64,000 nucleotides of DNA from assembly GCA_905221605.1 (NCBI GenBank), contig CAJNDS010002157.1, positions 1,124,501-1,188,500 of the forward strand, read 5' to 3'. The translations under genes were made by a program, and so were the position numbers. The notes under the pieces were generated by a model. It had not been told where the DNA came from, ran no database searches, and saw only the letters and a program-made list of their open reading frames with translations. Numbering within the stretch: position 1 is the first letter of the stretch; each line of letters starts with the position of its first letter. Positions 30,195 to 39,189 of this stretch are shown here, piece by piece. The stretch is from Symbiodinium natans (taxonomy: Eukaryota; Sar; Dinophyceae; Suessiales; Symbiodiniaceae).

Positions 30195-30590
30195 TTAATT
30201 GTTGCTGCAGAAACCTGCGGCTACTTCGAACTCTTATTTCCAGCATGCCTACTGCCCTTACCTGGCTCGTCTTCGGATTGTCTACATGTAACTCCTGACA
30301 GTGCGGCAGCGTTTTGTCCAGCCAGGGCCCAAAAGATACGAAACTCAGGGTCAGGGGCCTTGAGCACTCAAATACCTTCTGATGATTTTTGGGGGTATGG
30401 AGCATTTCGTCGTCGCGCATTTTGCGCTTCAGGTCCCGGGCCGTAGGACTTAGGTGATTCGGGAACTTGGGTTTGGAGGTTTGAACATCAGGATGTCGTT
30501 CATGACGTGATCTTGGTCCACTACCCCACTCTTCGGCGCGATTCGTTTTGGGACGTGACCTGTGAGAACCCTGACCGCTGGCTTCCCTTT
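30195..30590 (-). CDS. Large exon encoding a basic Ser/Arg/Lys-rich segment, zone G2
   Basis: About 130 codons open in one frame from a CAGCAG|GAAAGAG acceptor. It contains KREASGQGSHRSRPKTNRAE, RHERHPDVQTSKPKFPNHLS, ARDLKRKMRDDEMLHTPKNH and GPWLDKTLPHCQELHVDNPK, then runs into the TTTAGGG array at 30195, where a donor should lie. The N-terminal part looks like a charged linker and the C-terminal part more folded. No known domain is recognised. Confidence 0.55.
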
Positions 30591-30689
30591 TGTCTCTTTC
30601 CTGCTGGAATCTGACGCAGCTCCTGCTTTAGCAGAAGGGCACGTTGTGGGGAGGGGCGGGTGTCGCCTCTACCGTTTCCGCCAGCCTAC

Positions 30690-30905
30690 CAGTCATGTGT
30701 GACTGGCAAAGGTCTGCGCATTAAAACGGGCGTGTCTTCAATCGAAGACCAGACTCTGGGCTCGGCTTCATTGGCTTCGTGAGCCGCTGCTGCAGATTCA
30801 CGATTGGCTTTTTGCAGCCACCGCCGCCAACTAGATGCATAGTGGCTGCAACACCAGAAGAAAGACCATGCCCGCCAGGCCAAAGTCACCGCTGACAGCA
30901 CTGGC
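30690..30905 (-). CDS. Exon-like block with a hydrophobic segment, zone G2
   Basis: Two minus frames are open. One reads LSAVTLAWRAWSFFWCCSHY then a charged tail NRESAAAAHEANEAEPRVW. The other reads DDFSTASAVSGDFGLAGMVF. The frame is not resolved. Confidence 0.35.
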
Positions 30906-31020
30906 CGTGCTGAAGTCGTCTCGGGGGTTGCTGCTCTCCTTGGAATTGCTTCGCAGGCCTAGACCGAGGAAAAAACATGCGCTACCCCTCTATACACGAA
31001 CCATATGGGGTAAAATTGCC

Positions 31021-31500
31021 TCAACAGCGGGTATCATTGCTGACGCTCTCGGCAGAATCGTTCACACTGATGGTGCTGCCGGAATCGTCGCTGTTGCTCG
31101 TGTCATTGTTGGTGTCATCGTTAATGTCATCGTTGGAGTCATTGTTGGAGTCGTTGCTGGTGTCATTGCTGCTGGTGTCATTGCGGGAGTCGTGGCTAGT
31201 GTCATTGTTGGGGTCGTCGTCTGTGCTAGTACTCGTCTCGTTCCTGGTGTGATTGCCGGCATCGTTGGTGGTGTCACTGCTGGTGAGGTTGCTGAAGGTA
31301 TCATTCTCACTGCTATTGTTGCTGCTGGTGAAGTTGCTGATGCACGCGCACAGCCGTCTCCAAGTGTTCGGCTTAGTTTGGCACCGAAAGGTGGACTCGG
31401 GCCTGGATTTGCCACTGAGGATGCAGTTTCCATTTGAGGGCGACCACGCCGGCGACAAAGCGCCTTCTGGGGCATCTGCGTAGAAGCCTAGACCCAAGAG
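31021..31500 (-). CDS. Asn/Asp/Thr/Ser repeat region, possible exon near the start of zone G2
   Basis: A degenerate repeat (GTCATTGTTGGAGTC and variants on the plus strand) is open in several frames. On the minus strand it gives runs such as NDTSNDSNNDSNDDINDDTN, dense in NxS/T sequons, as in a secreted or surface protein. It may simply be a low-complexity tract. It lies between the CAP gene stop (31678) and the zone G2 exons. Confidence 0.3.
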   Translation of the reverse strand, partial: LLGLGFYADAPEGALSPAWSPSNGNCILSGKSRPESTFRCQTKPNTWRRLCACISNFTSSNNSSENDTFSNLTSSDTTNDAGNHTRNETSTSTDDDPNNDTSHDSRNDTSSNDTSNDSNNDSNDDINDDTNNDTSNSDDSGSTISVNDSAESVSNDTRC

Positions 31501-31677
31501 CAACCTAGGAATACAAAAAGGGCGCCTGTTTTGGGTGCTTATAAGGGAACCTCAACCCTAAAAAAGGAAATAAGGGCCTACTCCGGGTCCTAGTAGCCCT
31601 AAACCCTAAACCCTAAACCCTAAACCCTAAACCCTGAACCCTAAACCCTTAAAAAAGTGAATAAGGGCCTCCCTCAC

Positions 31678-31816
31678 CTAGAAGCTTTGGCACGTGACAC
31701 CCAGGCTGCTGAGCACCTGCCTCATCTCAGCGTTGCTGTCGACTTCTTGGTTCAACTGCGCGAAGTTCTGCGGGGTGCAGATCTTGCCGTTGCGGGCACA
31801 AGCATCATCACCTAGG
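31678..31816 (-). CDS. CAP gene exon 9 (C-terminal exon, stop TAG)
   Basis: Starts after CGAAG|C and completes a codon begun in exon 8 (GA|C). It reads LGDDACARNGKICTPQNFAQ, LNQEVDSNAEMRQVLSSLGV and TCQSF, ending in TAG at 31678-31680. Three cysteines fit a secreted protein. An alternative AG|GT acceptor at 31811 would break phase. The plus strand is open over this region too, but lacks matching splice edges. Confidence 0.75.
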
Positions 31817-32030
31817 CTTCGAAGTAGCGGCCAAGGAATAAATGCAGAAGCTTTTTTGCCTTCTTTGATGGGGGGGGGGGGGGGGGGGGGGCGGGGCAGA
31901 AAGCCTCCACCCTAAACCCTATCCCCTAAACCCTAAAACCCTAAACCCTAAACCCTAAACCTTAAACCCTAAACCCTAAACCCTAGCCCTAAACCCTAAA
32001 CCCTATCAAGCGAAAAAACTGGTACGCTAC

Positions 32031-32133
32031 TCAGGAGCCCAGTCACAGCTCTCCTCCAACCTGCCCTTGACCCACGGATAATCAGCTCCTAGCACCGAAG
32101 TGGTCGTGCTCGTGGTGGTTGGAATGTATGTAC
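32031..32133 (-). CDS. CAP gene exon 8
   Basis: 103 nt: two bases completing a codon, 33 codons, two bases left over. TTTAAG|GT acceptor and CTGA|GTAGCG donor. Reads TYIPTTTSTTTSVLGADYPW then VKGRLEESCDWAP. The Thr-rich stretch suggests an O-glycosylated linker. Confidence 0.75.
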
Positions 32134-32532
32134 CTTAAAGGCTTTGGGCTTGGGGTTAGTTTAGGGTTTAGGATTTAGAGTTTAGGGTTTAGGGTTTAGG
32201 GCTTAGGGTTTAGGGTTTAGGGTTTAGGGTTTAGGGTTTAGGGTTTAGGGTTTAGGGTTTAGGGTTTAGGGTTTAGGGTTTAGGGTTTAGGGCTTAGGGC
32301 TTAGGGCTTAGGGCTTTAGGGTTTGGGTTTTGGGTTTAGGGTTTAGGTTTAAAGAGCTGTCCAGGTGAAAAAATGCATGGGGCTCAGGGTTTTGTGGTTC
32401 AGGGTGTAGGCTTACATCAGGCTTAGATGGCTTCTTTGGGGTTAAACCCTAAACCCTAAACCCCCTAGACCCTAGACCCTAGACCCTAAACCCTAAACCC
32501 TAAACCCTAGGGGGATAAATCCAGTAGAGCAC

Positions 32533-32595
32533 CATTGCACTCGCCCAAGGGGTCAGAGGTCGTCTCCATGAACCAGCAGTTGTAGATCCGTTCCG
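32533..32595 (-). CDS. CAP gene exon 7
   Basis: 63 nt (2 + 60 + 1), AAAAG|CG acceptor and AATG|GTGCTC donor. Reads ERIYNCWFMETTSDPLGECN. Phase agrees with both neighbours. Confidence 0.75.
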
Positions 32596-32740
32596 CTTTT
32601 CCGCAGCCGATGGCTTTCCTAGTGGTAGGCCCAGGAACCCTAATTACGATAAGGGTGCCCTTTTCCACTTTTCCGAAGCCGATGGCTTTCCTAGTGGTAG
32701 GCCCAGGAACCCTAATTACGATAAGGGTGCCCTGTTTGGG
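32596..32740. repeat. 72-bp tandem duplication inside CAP intron 6
   Basis: TTTTCCGCAGCCGATGGC...AAGGGTGCCC occurs twice with period 72 (GATGGC at 32609 and 32681), differing at a few positions. Confidence 0.85.
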
Positions 32741-33288
32741 GTTGGTTACTTTACAAACGAACCTTAAACCCTAAACCCTAAACCCTGAACCCTAACCCTA
32801 AACCCTAAACCCTAAACCCTAAACCCTAAACCCTAGACCCTAAACCCTGAACCCTAGAGAACCCTAGAGCCAAAGAAAGGGCACCAAAGGTTGCCACTGG
32901 GCCACCAAGTCTCAGGTTCGTCCACATCCCCGACGTTCGCATGACTGCTCCTCGGATGGCCAGGTATACCAAAAAAAAGCCCTCTCTGAAAAAAGGGTGC
33001 TCCTCAATATTAGGGTTTAGGGTTTAGGGTTTGGGGTTTAAGGTTTAGGGTTTAGGGTTTAGGGTTTAGGGTTTTGGGTTTTGGGTTTTGGGTTTTGGGT
33101 TTAGATCATCCAAACAAATATCCCCAATTGGGCCGAGGCTCTGTGCCCGGAGCTGCCATGCCAACCGTCGATGGCGCGCGAATTGCTACCTAGGATGGCC
33201 CCTAAAGCCCTCTGAAAATTAAGGGTTTAGGGTTTAGGGTTTAGGGTGTAGGGTGTAGGGTGCAGGGTGTAGGGTGTAGGGTTTATAC

Positions 33289-33404
33289 CCAGCTGCTGTA
33301 GTCCTTGGCCGAAATCTCGAACCCGGTTTTGTCGATGGACGTCAACATTTTGTTCCACATGCAGTTGCTGTTTCCGCTGTTGTGACCTGACTAGCTCGAG
33401 AAGG
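33289..33404 (-). CDS. CAP gene exon 6 (Gln-rich helix)
   Basis: 116 nt (1 + 114 + 1), TTTGCAG|C acceptor and CAGCTGG|GTATAA donor. Reads LLELVRSQQRKQQLHVEQNV then DVHRQNRVRDFGQGLQQL. Phase is continuous with exons 5 and 7. Confidence 0.75.
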
Positions 33405-33586
33405 CTGCAAAACAAAAGACCCTAAACCCTACATCCTCTTACACCACAACCTTCGGCTGCGACGGGTACACCAAAATCTTGAAACCCTGAACCCCAAACC
33501 CTAAACCCTAAACCCCAAACCCCAAACCCCAAACCCTAAACCCTAAACCCTAAACCCTAAACCCCCATTCCCTAAACCCTAAGAAC

Positions 33587-33648
33587 CCTGGGCAGCATGA
33601 GTCTTCAGAGCCTTGCGGTGTGCCTTGGAGCCAGGCCCCGAACCCAGC
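33587..33648 (-). CDS. CAP gene exon 5
   Basis: 62 nt (60 + 2), ATCGAG|GC acceptor and CCAGG|GTTCTT donor. In the frame that fits both neighbours it reads AGFGAWLQGTPQGSEDSCCP. Another frame of this exon is also open. Confidence 0.65.
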
Positions 33649-33748
33649 CTCGATCCACACATGCCGGATACAAAAGCCCATAGCCATCCGTGCCAATACT
33701 TCTATTTTGTATACTTATTTTATGCTTTATTTGTTTAAACTATACTTG

Positions 33749-33779
<31 letters not shown>

Positions 33780-33926
33780 AGATATGGATTGTGTTTATTT
33801 ATTTAAGTATTTGTGTACTTATTGATATGTACCCCCACCCCTCCCCCCCTCCCCCAATATAGTGCCTACCTCTCTGCTTGTCTTCTTCCTGCAGGTGTAT
33901 ATGTATATATGAGAACCGAAATTCTA

Positions 33927-34066
33927 CTTGGAGGTTCATGGTACTTATTGACCAAGTATAACTGTACTTACAACCCACTTATAAGCCCCTTAAGAGCCCT
34001 AATATGGTTGTAAGCACAGTTATCAGTACAGTCTTAATAAGTCAATAAGTACCATGAACCTCCAAG
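33927..34066. mobile_element. 140-bp TIR element (MITE-like), family A, in CAP intron 4
   Basis: The ends are perfect inverted repeats of at least 26 bp starting CTTGGAGGTTCATGGTACTT. The interior has TATAACTGTACTTAC and its inverted echo. Same length and ends as 35380-35519. No obvious target duplication. Confidence 0.8.
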
Positions 34067-34091
34067 CAAACCCCAGTATTCGCATACATAC

Positions 34092-34144
34092 TCCAAAGAA
34101 TCCCAAGCGGATCGAGCTTCGGGCAGAGGCCCTCGGCCCGAAGC
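34092..34144 (-). CDS. CAP gene exon 4
   Basis: 53 nt (2 + 51), CTTCTAG|GC acceptor and TTTGGA|GTATGT donor. Reads FGPRASARSSIRLGFFG in the phase-compatible frame. Least protein-like of the nine; a different exon here is possible. Confidence 0.55.
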
Positions 34145-34188
34145 CTAGAAGAAGCTACATTCAGGTTAGGGGTTAGTTTGGGTTTAGG

Positions 34189-34377
34189 GTCTAGGGTCTG
34201 GGGCCTAGGGTCTAGGGTCTAGGGTCTAGGGTTGAGGGTCTAGGGTCTGGGGTCTAGGGTTTAGGGTTTGGGGTCTAGGGTCCAGGGTCCAGGGTCTAGG
34301 GTCTAGGGTCTAGGGTCTAGGGTCTAGGGTCTAGGGTCTAGGGTCTAGGGTCTAGGGTCTAGGGTTTAGGGTTTAGG
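34189..34377 (+). repeat. TCTAGGG-homogenised telomere variant array in CAP intron 3
   Basis: About twenty GGGTCTA units, a single-base variant of the telomere-type repeat, in one block next to ordinary TTTAGGG units. Confidence 0.85.
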
Positions 34378-34440
34378 GTTTAGGGTTCAGGGTTCAGGTT
34401 TAGGGTTCAGGGTTTGCCGTAGCCCTGTGTTTTGCAGGTC

Positions 34441-34512
34441 AGAAGCAGCACGCCGTCCAACGAGGCGGATCTTCCGTGTCCGGGCCCCAGGAATGCAAGT
34501 CGCAATTGCTAC
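34441..34512 (-). CDS. CAP gene exon 3 (CAP core motif)
   Basis: 72 nt (2 + 69 + 1), CTGGCAG|GT acceptor and a GA donor. Reads SNCDLHSWGPDTEDPPRWTA then CCF. The CxLHSWG...W..CC pattern is typical of CAP/SCP domains. The first codon is completed by the last base of exon 2, giving LGG-SNC across the intron. Confidence 0.8.
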
Positions 34513-34651
34513 CTGCCAGGGTGAGTTTAGGGTTTAAGGTTTAGGGTTTAGGGTTGAGGGCCTTGGGGTGGTTCAAGGTGGCTTCGGGCTTGAGGCGGGC
34601 TGGCTGAAGGCTTACCGCAACTTGCTCATCGAAGCATTCAGCAGCTCAAAC

Positions 34652-34694
34652 CTCCCAGCTGATATCCTGGATGGTTCGCCTTGATCGTAGCAAC
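34652..34694 (-). CDS. CAP gene exon 2
   Basis: 43 nt (42 + 1), AGCAG|GTT acceptor and GGGAG|GTTTGA donor. Reads VATIKANHPGYQLG, matching the helix-plus-His part of CAP domains (A...H). Phase agrees with exons 1 and 3. Confidence 0.8.
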
Positions 34695-35015
34695 CTGCTG
34701 GTGTCCCAAAAGAGGGTTTAGGGTTTAGGGTTTAGGGTTTAGGGTTTAGGGTTTAGGGTTTAGGGTTTAGGGTTTAGGGTTTAGGGTTTAGGGTTTGGGG
34801 TTTAGGGTTTAGGGTTTGGGGCAAGCTTTGGGTTTAGGACCCTTTTGTGAGGTCCCTTTAAGGGGATTCTATTCTATTTGGGGTGTAAACGGGGTTCCCT
34901 ATTGGGACATACCCACCTGTGTCTCACAGTTTCAGAGGGCGTATACTGTGATAGTGGGCATGGCAACCATGCGCAAAACCCTATAGCCGACCCCGCATCC
35001 TTCACCCACACCCGC

Positions 35016-35222
35016 CCGTGCCTCGATGAGGGAAGGTGAGACTTTGAGAGGTGCCAGCCCCGCATCCATGCGGTACTGATTTACATCTTCTGCCAGCTTG
35101 AGACCATCTTCGATGCACTCCACTGCAGCCGCTGCACTTGTTGGAAGAAGCATGAGCAGCAAAGCGCAGCACTTCGGAAGCATGGCCCAAATTTTTACCG
35201 AGATGTGAAACGTTCTGCTCAT
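35016..35222 (-). CDS. CAP/SCP-domain secreted protein, exon 1 (gene spans 31678-35222)
   Basis: Start of a nine-exon gene encoding 285 residues (286 codons, 858 nt). The first ATG is at 35222; a second at 35183 begins a classic signal peptide (MLPKCCALLLMLLPTSAAAA), so the mature protein is likely secreted. It continues ECIEDGLKLAEDVNQYRMDA then GLAPLKVSPSLIEAR, the N-terminal helix of the CAP fold (N.YR...GL.PL..S..L). The donor is CACGG|GC. CAP proteins (PR-1, CRISP, SCP families) act outside the cell, often binding sterols or lipids; the role here is unknown. The introns are 321, 139, 296, 443, 182, 693, 399 and 214 bp, mostly with telomere-type repeats; the plain repeat is weakest in intron 5. 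Confidence 0.8.
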
Positions 35223-35379
35223 CGCGGTTCAGAGCAAGAGCAAGGCTGAACGGGACGATGACACAATGCTGGCAGTCACTCTAACGGCGAGTCAACCAGC
35301 ACCCTGGGTCAGTCGGCCCACCAATCACGAAATCGCCCTTCAACCCAAAACCCGAAATCTCCAGGCAGAGAACCCCCTA

Positions 35380-35519
35380 CTTGGAGGTTCATGGTACTTA
35401 TTAACCAATTATAACTGTACGCATACCCCACGGAATAGACCCTGAAGTGCCCTAATATGCTTATAAGTACAGTTGTGAGTACAGGTAGAATTCGTTGCTA
35501 AGTACCATGAACCCCCAAG
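35380..35519. mobile_element. 140-bp TIR element (MITE-like), family A copy 2
   Basis: CTTGGAGGTTCATGGTACTT at the left and its inverted copy (one or two mismatches) at the right, with interior TATAACTGTACGCATAC and inverted echo. Same length as 33927-34066. Confidence 0.8.
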
Positions 35520-35531
35520 GACACCCCTGAG

Positions 35532-35625
35532 ATGTCAGACCGGCGTAGATCCCAAGCAGTGTGGGGCACCGCGGTCACATTTCACGAGAAGAAGGGGGAG
35601 CCGGGGTGGGATAATGGCAGCAAGA
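35532..35625 (+). CDS. Possible plus-strand first exon
   Basis: ATG at 35532 then SDRRRSQAVWGTAVTFHEKK and GEPGWDNGSK, with a GTTTTA donor. If real it would be divergent from the CAP gene. The minus strand is also open here and ends in a stop (LAAIIPPRLPLLLVKCDRGA...), so it could instead be the 3' end of a minus-strand gene in 35.5-37.4 kb. Confidence 0.35.
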
Positions 35626-36124
35626 GTTTTAGGGTTTAGGGTTTAGGGTTTAGGGTTTAGGGTTTAGGGTTTAGGGTTTAGGGTTTAGGGTTTAGGGTTT
35701 AGGGTTTAGGGTTTAGGGTTTAGGGTTTAGGGTTTAGGGTTTAGGTGGCTATAACCTACTACTCCTTACAGCAGGGTTTGGGGCTACAGATGTTACAGGC
35801 AACGCCTTAGTGTTTGAGCCTCTTTGGCTCAGAACTTAAGGGGCTTATAGGGCTTGAGGAACCCCCAAAGATTCTAAGAACTAAACTTCCAAACCAGAAA
35901 CAACCCACGGCGCTCGCCTAGACCATTCAACCCTAAACCCACAACCCGAAACCCGAAGCCCTGAACCCCAAACCCCAAGCCCCAAACCCCAAACCCCAAA
36001 CCCCAAAACCCTAAACCCTAAACCCTAAACCCCAAAACCCCAAAACCCTAAACCCTAAACCCCAAACCCTAAACCCTAAACCCCAAACCCTAAACCTGAA
36101 AGTCCGAGGCCGGCTCTTGCGGTC

Positions 36125-36175
36125 CTTCCGCACCGCCGCCGCGACCCCGATCTGTGGAACCATGGGCTTCTTGAC
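36125..36175 (-). CDS. 51-nt exon, zone 35.5-37.4 kb
   Basis: Phase 0 at both ends, CCCAG|GTC and CGGAAG|GA, reading VKKPMVPQIGVAAAVRK. Confidence 0.6.
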
Positions 36176-36177
36176 CT

Positions 36178-36495
36178 GGGGTTTGGGGTTTAGGGTTTAG
36201 GGTTTAGGGTTTAGGGTTTAGGGTTTAGGGTTTAGGGTTTAGGATTTGGGGCTTAGGGCTTAGGGCTTAGGGTTTAGGCTTAGGGTTTAGGGTTGGGGTT
36301 TGGGGTTTGGGGTTTCGGGTTTAGGGTTTAGGGTTTGGGGTTTGGGGTTTGGGGTTTCGGGTTTAGGGTTTAGGGTTTGGGGTTTGGGGTTTAGGGTTTG
36401 GGGTTTGGGGTTTGGGGTTTAGGGTTTAGGGTTTGGGGTTTGGGGTTTGGGATTTGGGGTTTGGGGTTTAGGGTTTGGGGTTTGGGGTTTGGGCT
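36178..36495 (+). repeat. Mixed TTTAGGG/TTTGGGG array
   Basis: Blocks of GGGGTTT alternate with blocks of TTTAGGG. Similar TTTGGGG-rich arrays lie at 40072-40250 and 49323-49690. Confidence 0.85.
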
Positions 36496-37123
36496 TCGGC
36501 ATTTTGTTGGTTTACAGCCTAGGTTCAGGATTTAGCTTTTAGGGCTTGGGGTTGCGGGCTTTTGGGGTTCAGGATGTGTGGGCTTAGGGCGGCTTAGGGC
36601 TTGGGGCTTGGGATCTTGGGGTTTAGGGTGTAGGGCTTGGGGTTTCGGGTTTTGCTTCTGGGCTTCTTGGCAAGTCCGTCTGGGCCACGTAGGGGGGGCT
36701 TTAGGGTATCACGTGCGCTTTTTTTCTACGTAAGACTAGTTGACACCCCGGCTGCAAGTTCCCGGTTGGGGCTGAAGGCTTTAAGGTTTCCAGGGTTTCG
36801 GAGCGTGGGGCGAAACCCTAAACCCCTAAACCCCTAAACCCGGGCCAAGGGTTGCACTGGGGGTCCCCCTCATAGCAAACTGTTCTGAGTGAACCGCTCA
36901 CACAGAAAGGGTCCCAATCCACAGGCAACCCCAAACCCCAACACCCTGCTACACCCTAAACCCTAAACCCTAAGCCCCAAACCCCTCAACCTACATCCTA
37001 AACACCCTAGACCCAAACCCCACAAACCCCGCTACACCCTAGCCCCGAAGCCCCAAAGCCCTCTACCCATATCCGACACACCCTAGACCCTCACCCAAAC
37101 CCTAAACCCTAAACCCTAAAAAC

Positions 37124-37180
37124 CTCAAGAGGAGTGGCGATGTGCGTCTTGTTCAGCCCCTCGAAGGCTGACAGCACTTC
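37124..37180 (-). CDS. 57-nt exon, zone 35.5-37.4 kb
   Basis: Phase 0 at both ends, GCCAAG|GAA and CTTGAG|GTTTTT, reading EVLSAFEGLNKTHIATPLE. Confidence 0.6.
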
Positions 37181-37420
37181 CTTGGCGGGGGGGGGGGGGG
37201 GGGGTTTAGGGTTTAGGGTTAAGGCTTAGGGTTTAGGGTTTAGGGTTTGGGGCTTGGGGCTTGGGGCTTGGGGCTTGGGGCTTGGGGCTTGGGGCTTGGG
37301 GTCCGCCAGCGTCCTGGTCCAGGAATCCAGCCACCAGGGGCCAGGGGGCCCGGGGGGCCCGGCAAACCCTGAACCCAAAACCCTGAACCCCCTCCAAACC
37401 AGAAGCTGCACGATTTGGGG

Positions 37421-37507
37421 TTACTCTTTAGCTACGCTAAAGGTGGTCTGGATACGGCCACTGTTCGAGTGCTGACGTTGTCGTAAGAAGGGCCAGTATC
37501 CGTTGGC
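37421..37507 (-). CDS. C-terminal exon with stop, zone G4
   Basis: After CTGGACAG|GCC it reads ANGYWPFLRQRQHSNSGRIQ then TTFSVAKE and stops at TAA (37421-37423). The preceding intron is only 34 nt. Confidence 0.6.
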   Translation of the reverse strand, partial: ANGYWPFLRQRQHSNSGRIQTTFSVAKE

Positions 37508-37541
37508 CTGTCCAGGACAGACGGTGAGGCTTAACCCTCAC
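37508..37541 (-). other. 34-nt candidate intron
   Basis: GTGAGG...CTGGACAG between two frame-compatible exons, with no telomere repeat. Much shorter than every other intron inferred here. Confidence 0.45.
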
Positions 37542-37627
37542 CTTTCCGTCTCTCTTTTCGTATGGGCGCTCGGGCTGTAAGGCCCTCGGCCGAGCGTTCG
37601 GGGTCTGTCGCTCGACGGAAGCGACCC
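37542..37627 (-). CDS. Exon before the last, zone G4
   Basis: Ends at GGAAAG|GTGAGG, a strong donor. The frame that joins exon 37421-37507 reads VASVERQTPNARPRALQPER then PYEKRDGK. Several short palindromes overlap this region; I treat them as incidental. Confidence 0.5.
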
Positions 37628-37886
37628 CTCACTTAGTTTAGGGTTTAGGGTTTAGGGTTTAGGGTTTAGGGTTTAGGGTTTAGGGTTTCGGGTTTCGGGT
37701 TTAGGGTTTAGGGTTTAGGGTTTAGGGTTTAGGGCTTAGGGTTTAGGGCTTAGGGCTTAGGGTTTAGGGTTTAGGGTTTAGGGGTTTAGGGTTTAGGGTT
37801 TAGGGCTTAGGGTTTGCAATCTCAGAAGCCTGTGGTGCAAATGGGGCCCCCACGCTGATCGAGGTTTGCACTGGTGGCAGCTTTAC

Positions 37887-37926
37887 CTGCCGATGGACAA
37901 TGAGGCGTCGTCTAGCAGCTTCCGAT
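37887..37926 (-). CDS. Short exon, zone G4
   Basis: CCCTCAG| to ATCGGCAG|GTAAAG. Reads NRKLLDDASLSIG or SEAARRRLIVHRQ. Confidence 0.45.
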
Positions 37927-38350
37927 TCTGAGGGTTTAGGGTTTTGGGTTTAGGGTTGAGGGTTTAGGGTTTAGGGTTTAGGGTTTAGGGTTTAGGGTTT
38001 AGGGTTGAGGGTTGAGGGTTGAGGGTTGAGGGTTTAGGGTTTAGGGTTGAGGGTTGAGGGGTTAGTTGAGGTTTAGGGTTGGGGTTTAGGGTTTAGGGTT
38101 TAGGGTTTAGGTTTAGGGTTTAGGGTTTAGGGTTTAGGGTTAGGGTTTAGGGTTTAGGGTTTAGGGTTTAGGGTTTAGGGTTTAGGGTTTAGGGTTTAGG
38201 GGTTTAGGGTTTAGTTTAGGGTTTAGGGTTTAGGGTTTAGGGTTTAGGGTTTAGGGTTTAGGGTTTAGGGTTTAGGGTTTAGGGTTTAGGGTTTAGGGTT
38301 TAGGGTTTAGGGTTTAGGGTTTAGGGTTTAGGGTTTAGGGTTTAGGGCAC

Positions 38351-38523
38351 ATAATGTAGAGGGCCGACTGAATTCGTCTAAGAGGCTTACAAGAGGATGA
38401 TACTGGTAATCGCGATGGCTCCTGTACGAACATTGCGCACGATCAGCTCTATGTATTGGCTTTACTCGGAGCTCTGTTGCCTCAAAAGGCGCAGTGTGAA
38501 CCCCCTTCTTCCATCCAACGCCG
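38351..38523 (-). CDS. 173-nt exon, zone G4
   Basis: After TTTGAG| reads GVGWKKGVHTAPFEATELRV, KPIHRADRAQCSYRSHRDYQ and YHPLVSLLDEFSRPST. It abuts the longest TTTAGGG tract of the window (38003-38346). Family not recognised. Confidence 0.6.
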
Positions 38524-39116
38524 CTCAAAGATCCTGGGGTCTAAGGTTTAGGGTTTAGGGTTTAGGGTTTGGGGTCTAGGGTTTAGGGTTTAGGTTTTAG
38601 GGTTCAAAGATCCTGCCTTCATGTTGGTGTCGGCTGAACCTCCCCCCCCCCCCCCCCCACAGGTGCTCAGAATCTGGGGGATAACTCCTCAACCTGAGCC
38701 CGTCGCAGCTTAGCAGAAGGGGTTTAGGGATGTAGGGTTTAGGGTTTAGGGTTGAGGGTCTTACACCCGAATCCTCAAACTTAAGCCCTAAATCAAGACT
38801 CTGCATCTTAACTAAGCCCTAAACTCTACATCTAAAGCCTAAACTTCCAACCCATAAAACCCAACCCCCTGAAGTTTAAACCGTAATTAATCCCCCATAC
38901 CCGCAACCCTAACCCTAAACAATACGGAAAACTCCTGAAAATTGGAATGTGGTTGAAGGACGATTCGTGCTGGGATTCCCTTTAGTAACCCGTATGAGGA
39001 GAAGCTTATGATAAGGATGTTCAAACTTTTGAGAACCCTAAACCCCAAACCCCAAACCCTAAACCCTAAACCCTAAAGCCTAAAAACCCTAAACCCTGGA
39101 AACCCTGAAAGACCAC

Positions 39117-39189
39117 CTCCAAGATCCACATGTCGAAGAGAGTGCCCTCGAAGTCGACGCGCTCAAATGACTGCATCATGTCTTCGAGC
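39117..39189 (-). CDS. 73-nt exon, zone G4
   Basis: GCCCAG|GC to TTGGAG|GTGGTC, reading LEDMMQSFERVDFEGTLFDM then WILE. Single convincing frame. Confidence 0.65.

Noticed and set aside
37480-37627. A structured RNA with four consecutive hairpins
   Set aside because: The stems are short, and the region reads better as two exons and a 34-nt intron that join in frame to a stop codon.
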